A DNA stretch of 33,501 bases from Actinomycetes bacterium (GCA_024227975.1 JAAETV010000111.1:1-33501); one strand, 5' to 3'; positions 7,917 to 16,636 are shown, counted from the stretch's first letter. The notes: generated by a model from the letters alone, not told the origin. Program-made: numbers and translations.

Positions 7917-8759
7917 ATGGTGTCCCAACAGGATCAGGATCGAGTCGGTGATCGTCGCATCCCGCCGACGGCCCAGGTTCCGACCTCGGCCGGCTCGGCG
8001 ACGAGGTCCCCACTACCGTTGCCGTCGACGGACCGTGACCGTGGTCGGTCATCGCTCGTTGATCGGCTCGATGATGTCCTGATCAGCTTCGATCAGGCCC
8101 GCCGCCGGCCGGTTCTGGCCCTCATCTTGGGCTTGACCATGATGGTGTTGGCCGGAGCAGGCTGGTGGCTGGGTCGAGCCGACCCAGCCACCCCGGTCGA
8201 GGCTGGCATCCCGGTCGCGACCTCATCTGTTCCTTCCAGCGCGCCTGTCACGACCGCTCCCGCCCCAATCTCGACAGGGTCAGGCGGCAACGGGGAAGTC
8301 GAGCCAGAGCCACTGCTGGTGCATGTCGCCGGTGCCGTCGTCAATCCCGGCCTCGTCGAATTGGAGCTCGGTGATCGCATCGATGATGCCGTGGCTGCGG
8401 CTGGAGGCCCATCGGTCAATGCCGATCTCCACCAATTGAACCTGGCCGCTCCAGTGTCCGACGGGATGCAGATCCGGGTACCTGAGCAAGGTGAGGTGGC
8501 TCAGCACCCAGCGGGCTTCGGAGGCTCAGGGCCCATTTCCGATGGGGGAGGGGGCGAAGCGGGGTCGGTCATGGTTGACGTGAATCGGGCTTCGATTTCG
8601 GAGCTGGAATCACTTCCCGGCATCGGGCCGAGCCTGGGTCAGGCCATCGTGGACTGGCGTGAGGCCAATGGGCCATTTGCCTCGGTCGATGCCCTGCTCT
8701 CGGTACCAGGCATCGGTCCGGCCAAGCTGGCCGGCTTGGCCGATCAGGTCTCGGTGTGA
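7917..8759 (+). CDS. comEA: ComEA-type DNA-uptake protein (SLBB + helix-hairpin-helix)
   Basis: A 280-residue membrane-anchored DNA receptor. Residues 1-64 are a basic, low-complexity cytoplasmic segment, and 65-86 form one membrane helix. Residues 90-130 are a Ser/Thr/Pro linker. Residues 133-188 are an SLBB domain (LLVHVAGAVVNPGLVEL). Residues 220-280 are a double helix-hairpin-helix domain with two GIG turns (LPGIGPSLG and VPGIGPAKL) and the typical DVNRAS start. In competent bacteria ComEA binds incoming double-stranded DNA outside the membrane and hands it to the ComEC channel. The stop overlaps the comEC GTG start by four bases (GTGA), so the two are co-translated. No other competence genes, such as a type IV pilus, are in the window. 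Confidence 0.92.
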   Translation: MVSQQDQDRVGDRRIPPTAQVPTSAGSATRSPLPLPSTDRDRGRSSLVDRLDDVLISFDQARRRPVLALILGLTMMVLAGAGWWLGRADPATPVEAGIPVATSSVPSSAPVTTAPAPISTGSGGNGEVEPEPLLVHVAGAVVNPGLVELELGDRIDDAVAAAGGPSVNADLHQLNLAAPVSDGMQIRVPEQGEVAQHPAGFGGSGPISDGGGGEAGSVMVDVNRASISELESLPGIGPSLGQAIVDWREANGPFASVDALLSVPGIGPAKLAGLADQVSV

Positions 8760-10606
8760 GCGACGTGGTGGCGGCCTCTGGGCCGGACGGGTCCCGGCCC
8801 GTCCTCTCTGATGAACAGGTGGTTGTCCTGGCCGCCGTGGTCTGGATAGGGGCGGTGGTCGGAGCAAGGTACGGGTCGCCAATGCCGCTGGCGATGGCGA
8901 GTGGCGTTGCCGTTCTCGGTGTGATCACGGCCCGGCCCCTGGTATTGGTGGTTGGCACCTTGGCCATGGCTCTCGCCCTTGGCCACCAGGCTGACGAGGG
9001 CTACCAGATCTTGCCGGCCGGCAACTATCGGGGTGAGGTGAGCGTCGTCAGCGACCCTCGTTTGTCAGGCCCCAGCAGCCGGGTCGAGGTTGCCCTTGGG
9101 AACGGCAAGCGGGTCGAGGCCACCGGCTTCGGATCGGTGGGGGCCACCCTGGCCCGGCTCTCGGCCGGTGACCGGGTGAGCCTGATTGGCCGACTGCGGC
9201 CGATCAGCGCCAGCTCCTGGACCCGATCCCGTCATCTGGTAGGTCGCCTGGTTGTCGATGAAGTAGGCAAGGTGCGGGGGCCCAACGGCCTGCGTTCGGT
9301 GGCGGAACGGGTGAGGAGTCTGGTCGCGGCCGGGTCGGATCCGATCGAGATGGACCGCCGACCCCTCTACCTAGGCCTCGTGATTGGCGACGACCGGGAC
9401 CAGTCACCGGCCCAACGGGCTCGTTTCCGGGCCGCTGGTTTGAGCCACCTCCTCGCCGTCTCCGGTCAGAACGTGGCCTTTGTGTTGTCGGTGGCCCGGC
9501 CCGGGGTGACCCTGCTGCCCCGGAGAGCCCGACTGGTAGCCGTCTTGGTCTTGCTCCTGATATTCGCCACCGTCACCCGCTTCGAGCCCTCGGTCCTGAG
9601 GGCGACGTCGACGGCTGGGCTGGCGGCTTGGGCCACCATGGCCGGCCGGCCCCAGAGCGCGGTGCGCCTTCTGGGGCTGGCCGTTGCTGGTCTTGTCGTC
9701 GTTGACCCCTTCCTCGTCCATTCGGTCGGCTTCCAGCTCTCGGTCGGAGCTTCGGCCGGGATCGTGGTCGTCGGACCATTACTGGTCGATCGGTTGCGGG
9801 GACCAGCTCCCCTGATCGAACCATTGGCGGTGACGGTGGCAGCCCAGCTCGGGGTGCTGCCACTCTTGCTGTTCTACTTCGGGCCCGTATCCATGGCCTC
9901 GATCCCAGCCAACCTGATGGCCGGATGGGCCGCCGGGTTGGTCATGATGGCCGGCCTGACGGTTGGGGTCGTAGCCGGCCTGATCCCGGGTATTGGGAGT
10001 TGGCTCCAGGTCCCGGCCACCGGTCTGCTGTTGTGGCTGGATGCCGTCGCGGCCTGGGGATCGCGCCTGGCGGCCCCGCTCATCACCCCATCTCTGTTGT
10101 TGATCGTAGTTGGGCTCGGCGGTCTGATCTGGCTGGCTCGGGGTCGGCCATGGTTGGGCTCGGGTCGGGCCGTGACCAGGATGATGGCGAGGTTCCTGGT
10201 TGGCGGCCTCGTTGCCGGCTTGGTCTTGTCGCTGGTCAACTCGGTACCCAAGCCCCCCACGTCGACCACAGCACTGACCGGTGGCGGCTACTGGATCCCG
10301 GCCGTAGGAGAGAAGCCATCGATCCTTGTTGTCTCGGGTGGAGCCGATCGCCGCCTCCTCGATGAGATCCTTGGTCATCGGATCGGCCACATCGATGTCG
10401 TCATCTCCGAAGAGGGCAATGGTGTGGGGGCGAGGACGGCCCGAGGGGTTGCCGAGCTCGCACAGGTCGGCCTCCTGCTCGGACCACCCCAACATCGCAT
10501 CGTTGGTGCCACCCGGCTCCAGTCCGAGGTCACCTTCACCAGCCCGATCATCACCTTGCAGGTCACCCCCGAACCGACCCGGCTGACGGTGACGATCCAG
10601 CGGTGA
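8756..10606 (+). CDS. comEC: ComEC/Rec2 family DNA-uptake channel with degenerate C-terminal domain
   Basis: A 616-residue multi-pass membrane protein starting at a GTG that overlaps the comEA stop. The N-terminal membrane helices and OB-like soluble region (about 90-170) precede the competence core with its hallmark AGLSHLLAVSGQNVAFV. About ten hydrophobic segments run to residue ~500. The family's C-terminal metallo-beta-lactamase domain is shortened to about 115 residues. Where the metal-binding motif T-H-x-H-x-D-H-x-G-G is expected after HIDVV, the sequence reads ISEEGNGVGAR, so no histidine cluster remains. ComEC imports single-stranded DNA; its MBL domain is thought to degrade the other strand. 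This copy would need another nuclease, or the region has a different role (inference). Confidence 0.92.
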   Translation: MSDVVAASGPDGSRPVLSDEQVVVLAAVVWIGAVVGARYGSPMPLAMASGVAVLGVITARPLVLVVGTLAMALALGHQADEGYQILPAGNYRGEVSVVSDPRLSGPSSRVEVALGNGKRVEATGFGSVGATLARLSAGDRVSLIGRLRPISASSWTRSRHLVGRLVVDEVGKVRGPNGLRSVAERVRSLVAAGSDPIEMDRRPLYLGLVIGDDRDQSPAQRARFRAAGLSHLLAVSGQNVAFVLSVARPGVTLLPRRARLVAVLVLLLIFATVTRFEPSVLRATSTAGLAAWATMAGRPQSAVRLLGLAVAGLVVVDPFLVHSVGFQLSVGASAGIVVVGPLLVDRLRGPAPLIEPLAVTVAAQLGVLPLLLFYFGPVSMASIPANLMAGWAAGLVMMAGLTVGVVAGLIPGIGSWLQVPATGLLLWLDAVAAWGSRLAAPLITPSLLLIVVGLGGLIWLARGRPWLGSGRAVTRMMARFLVGGLVAGLVLSLVNSVPKPPTSTTALTGGGYWIPAVGEKPSILVVSGGADRRLLDEILGHRIGHIDVVISEEGNGVGARTARGVAELAQVGLLLGPPQHRIVGATRLQSEVTFTSPIITLQVTPEPTRLTVTIQR

Positions 10607-10626
10607 GCGCCGGTAGCGTCGTCAGC

Positions 10627-10779
10627 ATGCACCTGGCGCTCGGCCCCCACCGCTTCGAGGTGCGGACGTACGAAATGCGATCGGCTCGATATCTGGTCAA
10701 CCCGCTGGTCGATCTTTCCAGTGCTGACCACCGGGCCGGGCCATCAGCCTGGGCTGGCGTGGCCCCAGGGGTGGGTTGA
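10627..10779 (+). CDS. Possible 50-codon small ORF before holA
   Basis: An ATG at 10627 opens a 50-codon frame ending at a TGA at 10779, four bases before the holA start. It would fill the otherwise empty 177-base gap between comEC and holA. The predicted product (MHLALGPHRFEVRTYEMRS and onward) resembles nothing I recognise. Codon third positions are moderately GC-rich. The spacing fits translational coupling with holA, but coding status is unproven, and the segment may simply be a leader. Confidence 0.2.
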   Translation: MHLALGPHRFEVRTYEMRSARYLVNPLVDLSSADHRAGPSAWAGVAPGVG

Positions 10780-10783
10780 GGCG

Positions 10784-11788
10784 ATGGCTGTCATCATGAT
10801 CAAAGGAGATGACGCCACCCTGGTGGCTCAAGCCGTCCGCAAGGCGGTCACCGAGCTGGTCGCAAACGGGGACCGGTCGCTGATGGTCGAGGAACTGGAG
10901 GAGACCCACTACGCGGGGGAGGGCAGTGAGCCTGAGCTGACGCCCCTGGTCAACGCGGCCCACACACCCCCGTTTCTCACCGAGCGGAGGGTTGTTGTCG
11001 GGCGCCAGCTCGGTCTCTTTACCAAGGCGGCCCAGGTCGGCCCCCTGGTCGAGTTGTTAGCCGATCCGCTGCCAACCACCGATCTCGTCCTGGTGTGGGA
11101 ACGGGCCCCCTCGTCAACCAGACTCGGCGCTATCCCCAAGAAGCTGAAGGAGGCCTTGGCCGCAGCCGGGGTCGAGCAGATCGATGCTGCCCCGTCGGGC
11201 AAGGGTCGCAAGGGTCTGCTCAACGAGAGGCTCTCGACGGCCACCGTTCAGCTCGATCGCGAAGCCAAGCAGCTGATCGCCGACCAGCTCGGTGATGACG
11301 TGGGCCGAGCAGAGTCCATCCTCGATGCCCTCCATAGCGCCTACGGTGACAACGCCAAACTGACTGCAGCCCAGGTCGATCCCTTTGTTGGCCCTCCCTC
11401 CGATGTGCCCCCTTGGGAACTGACCGATGCCATCGACTCGGGCGACATCGTCACCGCCCTCGACAAGCTCGACCGCATGACAAGAGGTGGTGACCGTCAC
11501 GCCCTTCAGGTTTTGGCCACACTCCACAACCACTATCAGCGCGCTCTCGCCCTCGATGGGGCCCCGGTTGGTGACGAACGATCAGCGGCCGCTCACCTTG
11601 GTCTCACCGGTTCCACGTTCCCGGCCCGCAAGGCCCTGACCCTGACCCGCCGGCTCGGCTCGGAACGGCTGGCCGGCATCATCGCGCTACTGGCCCGGGC
11701 CGACCTCGATGTTCGGGGAGCCAGCGCGGTACCGGACGGGGCAACCCTAGAGGTACTCGTGGCCAGATTGGCCCGGCTCAGTCGCTGA
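10784..11788 (+). CDS. holA: DNA polymerase III delta subunit (clamp loader)
   Basis: A 334-residue HolA homologue of normal length. It begins MAVIMIKGDDATLVAQAV, and an insertion-poor AAA-like domain includes LTERRVVVGRQLG and DLVLVWER. The C-terminal collar domain carries ALQVLATLHNHYQRAL. Delta opens the beta sliding clamp at replication forks, together with the DnaX and delta-prime subunits. The ATG at 10784 is chosen because it has GAGG just upstream and matches the family N-terminus; an in-frame start at 10721 would add an unrelated extension. Its place after comEC is the standard actinobacterial arrangement, where holA is normally followed by rpsT on the opposite strand. Here two extra genes intervene. 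Confidence 0.92.
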   Translation: MAVIMIKGDDATLVAQAVRKAVTELVANGDRSLMVEELEETHYAGEGSEPELTPLVNAAHTPPFLTERRVVVGRQLGLFTKAAQVGPLVELLADPLPTTDLVLVWERAPSSTRLGAIPKKLKEALAAAGVEQIDAAPSGKGRKGLLNERLSTATVQLDREAKQLIADQLGDDVGRAESILDALHSAYGDNAKLTAAQVDPFVGPPSDVPPWELTDAIDSGDIVTALDKLDRMTRGGDRHALQVLATLHNHYQRALALDGAPVGDERSAAAHLGLTGSTFPARKALTLTRRLGSERLAGIIALLARADLDVRGASAVPDGATLEVLVARLARLSR

Positions 11789-11805
11789 AGTCCGATCGGG
11801 AAAGC

Positions 11806-12219
11806 TCAGTTGGCCGACCAGCCCATCACCCTGGCGGCCAGCAGGGTGTCGGCGTACTCCTCCATGAGGGCGATCTTGCCGTCGCGGCAGTGATAGACCC
11901 AGCAGTACTCGTTCTCGTAGCGGTTGCCGTTGGCCGCCGTTGCCGACAAGCGCTGTTGGACGACCGCGGTCGGCCCGTCGACGACCATCCGATGGACGTC
12001 CAGTTTGAACGGCTGGCTGAGGTCGAACATGGCTCGCACGAGGGCTCCACTGAACTGTTCGGCTACGGCCTCTCGACCAACGACCGGGTCGAGTTCGGCC
12101 GTTGCCGGTGGTATCCATTGGCAGTCCTCGGTCAACAGCTCGGCGATGGCATCGGCGCTACCCTTTGGTAGGACCTCGTAGTAGCGCTGCACCAGGGCGC
12201 GGGTTTCTTCGGTCTGCAT
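11806..12219 (-). CDS. SnoaL-like / NTF2-superfamily protein
   Basis: A 137-residue NTF2-fold protein. It has an N-terminal helix (TRALVQRYYEVLPKG), then AELLTEDCQWIPP, PVVGREAVAEQF and VVQQRLSATAANGNRYENEYCWVYHCRDGKI. The ending LMEEYADTLLAARVMGW is very typical of SnoaL-like ketosteroid-isomerase relatives. The function within this broad fold cannot be named. The ATG at 12219 is preferred over the GTG at 12222 because AAGGGG ends eight bases upstream on the minus strand. A GCTAGCGT promoter-like box lies further upstream (12250-12257). The gene is divergent from an alpha/beta hydrolase and convergent with holA (17-base gap), and it interrupts the usual holA-rpsT neighbourhood. Confidence 0.82.
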   Translation of the reverse strand: MQTEETRALVQRYYEVLPKGSADAIAELLTEDCQWIPPATAELDPVVGREAVAEQFSGALVRAMFDLSQPFKLDVHRMVVDGPTAVVQQRLSATAANGNRYENEYCWVYHCRDGKIALMEEYADTLLAARVMGWSAN

Positions 12220-12249
12220 CACTGGAGCCCCTTTCTGCTCGGTTCCCGG

Positions 12250-12257
12250 ACGCTAGC
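12250..12257 (-). promoter_or_regulatory. Probable -10 region (GCTAGCGT) of the second SnoaL-like gene
   Basis: On the minus strand GCTAGCGT lies about 30 bases before the ATG at 12219, a distance that leaves room for an AAGGGG ribosome binding site. GCTAGC is palindromic, so the same site could also serve the divergent hydrolase gene. Confidence 0.4.
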
Positions 12258-12371
12258 TCAATCTCGGTCATGGCAGGTTGGTCCGGCCCGAGCTCGAAGC
12301 CGGCAGGCCTGGCGACTAGGTTCGAAACCGGTGTTGAGCAAACGGGGACCACGACGACCGATGACGTCACG

Positions 12372-13256
12372 ATGAGTGCTGGCCAGCGGCTTCCGGGAGC
12401 ACCAGAGCCCATGTACCAGTGGGATGGCGACGGGGTCAAGATCGCCGGTGATTCATGGGGCGACCCAGACGGACCCTTGGTCATCCTCCAGCATGGTGGT
12501 GGGCAGACCCGCCACGCTTGGCGGGGTGCAGGTGAGACTCTGGGCCGGGCTGGGTACTTCGCCGTGGCCCTGGATGCGAGGGGCCATGGTGATTCCGAAT
12601 GGGCCACCGACGGCAACTACGAACGCGACATCATGATTCAGGACCTGGCGCGGGTCATCGAACAGATTGACAAGGGGATTCCGATTCTGGTTGGTGCCTC
12701 GATGGGGGGCAACACCAGCCTGGCCGCTATCGGTGAGGACCATGTCGAGGCTCGGGCCCTGGTGCTCGTCGATATCGCTCCTCGCATCCGGTCGGAGGGG
12801 ACGAAGAAGATCGGCCAGTTCATGTCTCAGAAACCGAATGGGTTCGACTCATTGGAAGAAGTGGCCGAGGCTATCGCCAACTACCAACCCCATCGGAAAC
12901 GGCCTCGCAACCTCGATGGGCTGGCCAAGAACATCCGTCTCGGTGACGACGGCAAGTACTACTGGCATTGGGATCCCCATTTTCGGCGCCGTCCTTATGT
13001 GACCAAGGATGAGATCCGGGTCAGGACCCGGCGCTTGGAGGGATGTGCTTCCAAGCTGTCGATTCCGACCCTGCTGGTCCGTGGCGGGTTGTCTGACGTA
13101 CTCGACGAGGAGGGAGCTCAGGCTTTCTTGGCGTTGGTGCCCCAAGCGGAATATGTCAATGTCACCGATGCCGCTCACATGGTGGCCGGTGACCGCAACG
13201 ACGCCTTTGGCGTCGCCGTCATCGATTTCCTGACTCGAGAGGTCCCGGTCAGCTAG
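12372..13256 (+). CDS. Alpha/beta hydrolase
   Basis: A 294-residue alpha/beta-hydrolase-fold enzyme. The oxyanion-hole motif QHGGGQTRHAW is at 40-50 and the ARGHGDSEW segment at 69-77. The nucleophile elbow GASMGG places Ser110, the acid is probably Asp242 in GLSDVLDEE, and His269 is in DAAHMVAGD. The triad order and spacing are standard. Related enzymes include haloperoxidase-like and peroxidase-type hydrolases; the substrate is unknown. The ATG at 12372 is favoured because the fold begins shortly after it; an ATG at 12270 would add a 34-residue extension. No clear Shine-Dalgarno sequence is present. It is divergent from the SnoaL-like gene and tail-to-tail with rpsT. Confidence 0.9.
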   Translation: MSAGQRLPGAPEPMYQWDGDGVKIAGDSWGDPDGPLVILQHGGGQTRHAWRGAGETLGRAGYFAVALDARGHGDSEWATDGNYERDIMIQDLARVIEQIDKGIPILVGASMGGNTSLAAIGEDHVEARALVLVDIAPRIRSEGTKKIGQFMSQKPNGFDSLEEVAEAIANYQPHRKRPRNLDGLAKNIRLGDDGKYYWHWDPHFRRRPYVTKDEIRVRTRRLEGCASKLSIPTLLVRGGLSDVLDEEGAQAFLALVPQAEYVNVTDAAHMVAGDRNDAFGVAVIDFLTREVPVS

Positions 13257-13302
13257 CTCAGCCGGTGTTCAGCGTGGTTCGGCTGCTGGACGCAGGCTCG
13301 GC

Positions 13303-13563
13303 TCAGGCGTTGCTCAGGGCTCGCACCCGGGCAACCAGGCGGCTCTTCTTTCGAGCCGCCGCGTTCTTGTGAAGCACACCCGTGGCCGCGGCCTTGTCGA
13401 TCCGCTTGATGGCGAGACGGAGAGCCTCGGCTTCAGAATCGGTGCCGACTGCTGACTCAGCCCGCTTGACATGGGTGCGCAGGTCAGAACGGGTCGCACG
13501 GTTGCGCAAACGACGCTTTTCATTCTGACGATTGCGCTTGATCTGGCTCTTGATATTGGCCAC
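13303..13563 (-). CDS. rpsT: 30S ribosomal protein S20
   Basis: An 86-residue, highly basic protein. It starts MANIKSQIKRNRQNEKRRLRNRATRS in the frame's recognisable S20 pattern and ends with AARKKSRLVARVRAL. It matches bacterial S20, which binds 16S rRNA early in small-subunit assembly. It uses a GTG start (CAC at 13561-13563 on the plus strand), preceded by AAAAGG. As in most actinobacteria it is encoded opposite to lepA. The region upstream carries a long perfect inverted repeat (13589-13614) that may include its promoter or a regulatory site. Confidence 0.96.
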   Translation of the reverse strand: MANIKSQIKRNRQNEKRRLRNRATRSDLRTHVKRAESAVGTDSEAEALRLAIKRIDKAAATGVLHKNAAARKKSRLVARVRALSNA

Positions 13564-13588
13564 GGTACGACCTTTTCACTGACCTCTC

Positions 13589-13614
13589 TCGACTAGCACA
13601 GGGGCGCTAGTCGA
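13589..13614. repeat. Perfect 9-bp inverted repeat in the rpsT-lepA divergent region
   Basis: TCGACTAGC (13589-13597) and GCTAGTCGA (13606-13614) are exact reverse complements separated by eight bases (ACAGGGGC). The dyad is 26 bases from the rpsT start codon. It could be an operator, a symmetric promoter pair, or a hairpin in the rpsT leader, since S20 is autoregulated in some bacteria. None of these can be chosen from sequence alone. Confidence 0.6.
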
Positions 13615-13703
13615 CGAACAACGACCGGCCGATGATATCGGGATCATGAGCCCGGCACACAGCTTGATGGTCGGCCCGACTGATCGAAGCAAGCCAGAGA
13701 GAC

Positions 13704-13711
13704 GCTAGTTT
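13704..13711 (+). promoter_or_regulatory. Probable -10 region (GCTAGTTT) of lepA
   Basis: GCTAGTTT contains TAGTTT (13706-13711), which ends ten bases before the lepA ATG at 13722. It is within a longer sequence, GACGCTAGTTTGGG, that closely resembles the dnaG upstream sequence. GGGAG at 13712-13716 also gives a ribosome binding site, supporting the ATG rather than the in-frame TTG at 13710. Confidence 0.4.
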
Positions 13712-13721
13712 GGGAGCCAAC

Positions 13722-15515
13722 ATGGCACCTGTCGACCCATCCCGCATCCGCAATATCGCCATCATCGCCCACATCGATCATGGCAAGTCGACATTGGCCG
13801 ATCGCATGCTCGAGCTCTGTGGTGCAGTGGAGGCCCGCGAGATGAGGGACCAGTACCTCGACTCGATGGACCTGGAGCGGGAGCGGGGGATCACGATCAA
13901 GCTCCAGAGCGTCAAGCTCGAATGGAATGGCTACATCATCAACCTGATCGACACCCCGGGCCACGTCGACTTCGGCTATGAGGTCAGCCGGTCTCTGGCT
14001 GCCTGTGAGGGGGTCATCCTGATCGTTGATGCAGCCCAGGGGATCGAGGCCCAGACTCTGGCCAACACCTACCTGGCCATGGAACATGACCTCGAGATCG
14101 TGCCCGTGCTCAACAAGCTCGACCTTCCTGCTGCCGACCCGGACCGCTATGCAGCAGAGATGGAGCAGGTCCTCGGGGTGGCGGCCGAGGATGTGTTGCG
14201 GATCTCGGCCAAGACCGGCATGGGGGTCGAAGGCCTCCTCCAAGCCATCGTGGAGCGCATCCCGCCCCCCGAAGGTCGTGAAGACGAACCGCTCCAGGCC
14301 CTGATCTTCGACAGCCATTTCGATACATACCGGGGTGTTGTCTCCAGCATCCGCGTCGTGAACGGGCGAATCGAGTCAGGCCAGAAGCTGCTCTTCATGC
14401 AAGCTGGAGCTACCCATGAGGCCGACGAGATCGGGGCCAGGACCCCATCCAACAGCCCCGTGGACTCCCTCGGTCCCGGTGAGGTGGGCTACCTGATCGC
14501 CGGCATCAAGGATGTTCGGGAGGCCCGAGCCGGTGAGACCCTGACCTCGGCTGTCGCCCCCGCCTCGGGTGTGCTGGAGGGCTACCGGGAGCCCCAACCC
14601 ATGGTCTTCTGTGGCCTGTACCCAGTCGACGGCGACGACTATGAGGACTTCCGCGACGCTCTCGACAAGCTCCGTCTCGACGATGGGAGCTTCACCTTCG
14701 AGCCGGAGAGCTCGACCGCTCTCGGTTTCGGTTTTCGCTGTGGCTTCCTTGGCTTGTTGCACATGGAGATCGTCCGCGAACGGCTGGAGCGCGAGTTCGA
14801 CCTGAACCTGATCGCCACCAGCCCCTCCGTCGTCTATCACATCACGATGAACAATGGTGACGAGCGGATCATCGACAACCCCTCGGCTCTGCCTCCGGCT
14901 GGTGATTGGAACCGGATCGATGAGCCCCATGTTCGGGCCTCGATGATCACCCCGTCGGACTACACCGGAACCCTGATGGATTTGTGCCAGTCCCGGCGAG
15001 GCCAGATGAGCCGGATGGAATACTTGTCGCCTGATCGGCTGGAGCTGGTCTACGACCTCCCCCTGGCTGATGTCGTCGTCGACTTCTTCGATCAGCTCAA
15101 GAGTCGCAGCCAGGGCTACGCCAGCCTCGACTATGAGCCGGTCGACTACCAGCAGGGTGACCTGGTCAGGGTCGATATCTTGTTGAATAGTGAGCAGGTC
15201 GACGCCTTCTCGACGATCGTGCATCGCGACAGCGCCTATGAGTACGGGCGACGGATGGCCGAGAAACTGAAGGAGATCATCCCCCGCCAACAGTTCGAAG
15301 TGCCGATCCAAGCCGCCATCGGGGGCCGGATCATCGCTCGGGAGACGGTCAGGGCATACCGCAAGGATGTGACCGAGAAGCTCTACGGAGGCGACGTCAC
15401 CAGGAAGAACAAGCTGCTCAAGAAGCAGAAGGAAGGGAAGAAGAAGATGAAGAACATCGGTCGGGTCGAGATCCCGCCTGACACCTTCATCCGTGCCCTC
15501 CGTCTCGATGACTGA
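13722..15515 (+). CDS. lepA: Elongation factor 4 (LepA), ribosome-associated GTPase
   Basis: A 597-residue translational GTPase with all G motifs: AHIDHGKS (16-23), [20 protein letters not shown] and SAKT. The EF4-specific C-terminal part is present, including [16 protein letters not shown] and the basic tail [18 protein letters not shown]4 acts on translating or assembling ribosomes and is linked to initiation and back-translocation. The start is the ATG at 13722, which has GGGAG five bases upstream. In many actinobacteria hemW follows lepA; here the next gene is hrcA, after a 91-base gap. Confidence 0.97.
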   Translation: MAPVDPSRIRNIAIIAHIDHGKSTLADRMLELCGAVEAREMRDQYLDSMDLERERGITIKLQSVKLEWNGYIINLIDTPGHVDFGYEVSRSLAACEGVILIVDAAQGIEAQTLANTYLAMEHDLEIVPVLNKLDLPAADPDRYAAEMEQVLGVAAEDVLRISAKTGMGVEGLLQAIVERIPPPEGREDEPLQALIFDSHFDTYRGVVSSIRVVNGRIESGQKLLFMQAGATHEADEIGARTPSNSPVDSLGPGEVGYLIAGIKDVREARAGETLTSAVAPASGVLEGYREPQPMVFCGLYPVDGDDYEDFRDALDKLRLDDGSFTFEPESSTALGFGFRCGFLGLLHMEIVRERLEREFDLNLIATSPSVVYHITMNNGDERIIDNPSALPPAGDWNRIDEPHVRASMITPSDYTGTLMDLCQSRRGQMSRMEYLSPDRLELVYDLPLADVVVDFFDQLKSRSQGYASLDYEPVDYQQGDLVRVDILLNSEQVDAFSTIVHRDSAYEYGRRMAEKLKEIIPRQQFEVPIQAAIGGRIIARETVRAYRKDVTEKLYGGDVTRKNKLLKKQKEGKKKMKNIGRVEIPPDTFIRALRLDD

Positions 15516-15606
15516 TCAGCAGCCTGTCTTCCCCCGGTCTCATGGGTTGCTGGTGATCGGCTCGGACTTGGGCCTCAACTCTCTCAACCCAGGCCAGTGC
15601 AATAGA

Positions 15607-16632
15607 ATGGCTGACGAGGAGGCAGCGTCTACCGCCATGCTCGACGAACGGAAGGCCGCCATCTTGAAGGCGGTCATTGAGGAATACATCGATACGGCCC
15701 AACCCGTCGGGTCGTCGGCTGTTGTCTCCGCGGACGACATTCAGGTGTCGGCGGCCACGGTTCGCAACGACATGTCCGTGCTGGAGACCGAGGGCTACCT
15801 GACCCAGCCCCATACCAGCGCAGGGCGGGTACCGACCGAGAAGGGGTACCGCCACTTCGTCGACAATATGGGCCGGGCTGAGCTGTCGGGAGTCGAGCGG
15901 CGCAAGGTCTCTGTGTTCTTCGATGAGCTCAGAGGGGAGATCGAAGGTGTCATGCGTGACACCGCGGGCTTGCTGGCGAATCTGACTGACTACGCCGCTG
16001 TCATCGTTGATGATTCCGAGGAGACGGTAGATGTCCGCTCGGTTCAGCTCGTCAGTCTGGCCGACCTGATCGCCCTGTTCGTCGTCGTCTTGGCCAACGG
16101 TCAGGTGATCAAGCACACGATCACCCTCGACCGCAGCCTCAACGAGGATCAGCTGGCCGAGGCCAACCAACTGCTGAAAGCGGCCTTCGAGGATCGGCCA
16201 GTCACCGATCCGACCCCTCTCACCTCATCGGGTCACAAGGAGATCGATGACGCCGTGACGCTCGTGGCCATCGCCATGACCGGATCGACCAGGGAGCCGG
16301 GGCGAGTCTATGTCGACGGAGCGTCGCGGGTCGTCAGCGCCTTCGAGGCGGTTGAATCGGTGGCCCAAGTGCTCACCATCCTGGAACAACAACTACTGGT
16401 TGTTAGCCTATTGGCTGACGTCGTCGATCGAGGGTTGACTGTTGCCATCGGAAGCGAGACTGGCGTGGCCCCTCTGGCCGAGTGCAGCCTCGTTGTCTCG
16501 CCCTACGAGATCGGTGGCGAGCATGCCGGTTCTATCGCCGTATTGGGGCCAACCAGAATGAATTATCAACAAGCCTTGTCGGCAGTAGCCGCCGTCAGTC
16601 ATCAGCTCGGCAACAGGCTGAGCGAGGGCTGA
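15607..16632 (+). CDS. hrcA: Heat-inducible transcription repressor HrcA
   Basis: A 341-residue protein. Its N-terminal winged helix is characteristic: DERKAAILKAVIEEYIDTAQPVG is followed by VSAATVRNDM, LETEGYLTQPHTSAGRVPTEKGYRHFVD. The rest is the dimerisation and GAF-like region with SVLLADVVDRG-like and VVSPYEIGGEHAGSIAVLGPTRMNY segments. HrcA represses chaperone genes by binding CIRCE (TTAGCACTC-N9-GAGTGCTAA). No CIRCE copy was found upstream of hrcA or elsewhere in the window, so its targets probably lie elsewhere, such as groEL. The ATG at 15607 is chosen; 15637 is an alternative, and the upstream in-frame sequence overlaps lepA. hrcA-dnaJ-rsmE form an operon. Confidence 0.95.
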   Translation: MADEEAASTAMLDERKAAILKAVIEEYIDTAQPVGSSAVVSADDIQVSAATVRNDMSVLETEGYLTQPHTSAGRVPTEKGYRHFVDNMGRAELSGVERRKVSVFFDELRGEIEGVMRDTAGLLANLTDYAAVIVDDSEETVDVRSVQLVSLADLIALFVVVLANGQVIKHTITLDRSLNEDQLAEANQLLKAAFEDRPVTDPTPLTSSGHKEIDDAVTLVAIAMTGSTREPGRVYVDGASRVVSAFEAVESVAQVLTILEQQLLVVSLLADVVDRGLTVAIGSETGVAPLAECSLVVSPYEIGGEHAGSIAVLGPTRMNYQQALSAVAAVSHQLGNRLSEG

Positions 16633-16636
16633 GGCG

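Noticed and set aside
15493..15606. N-terminal extension of hrcA overlapping lepA
   Set aside because: The extension does not resemble HrcA, and the winged-helix domain begins right after the ATG at 15607.
15516..15606. CIRCE or HAIR heat-shock operator upstream of hrcA
   Set aside because: Neither GCACTC/GAGTGC pairing with nine-base spacing nor CTTGAGT/ACTCAAG is present. Single GAGTGC strings elsewhere have no partner.
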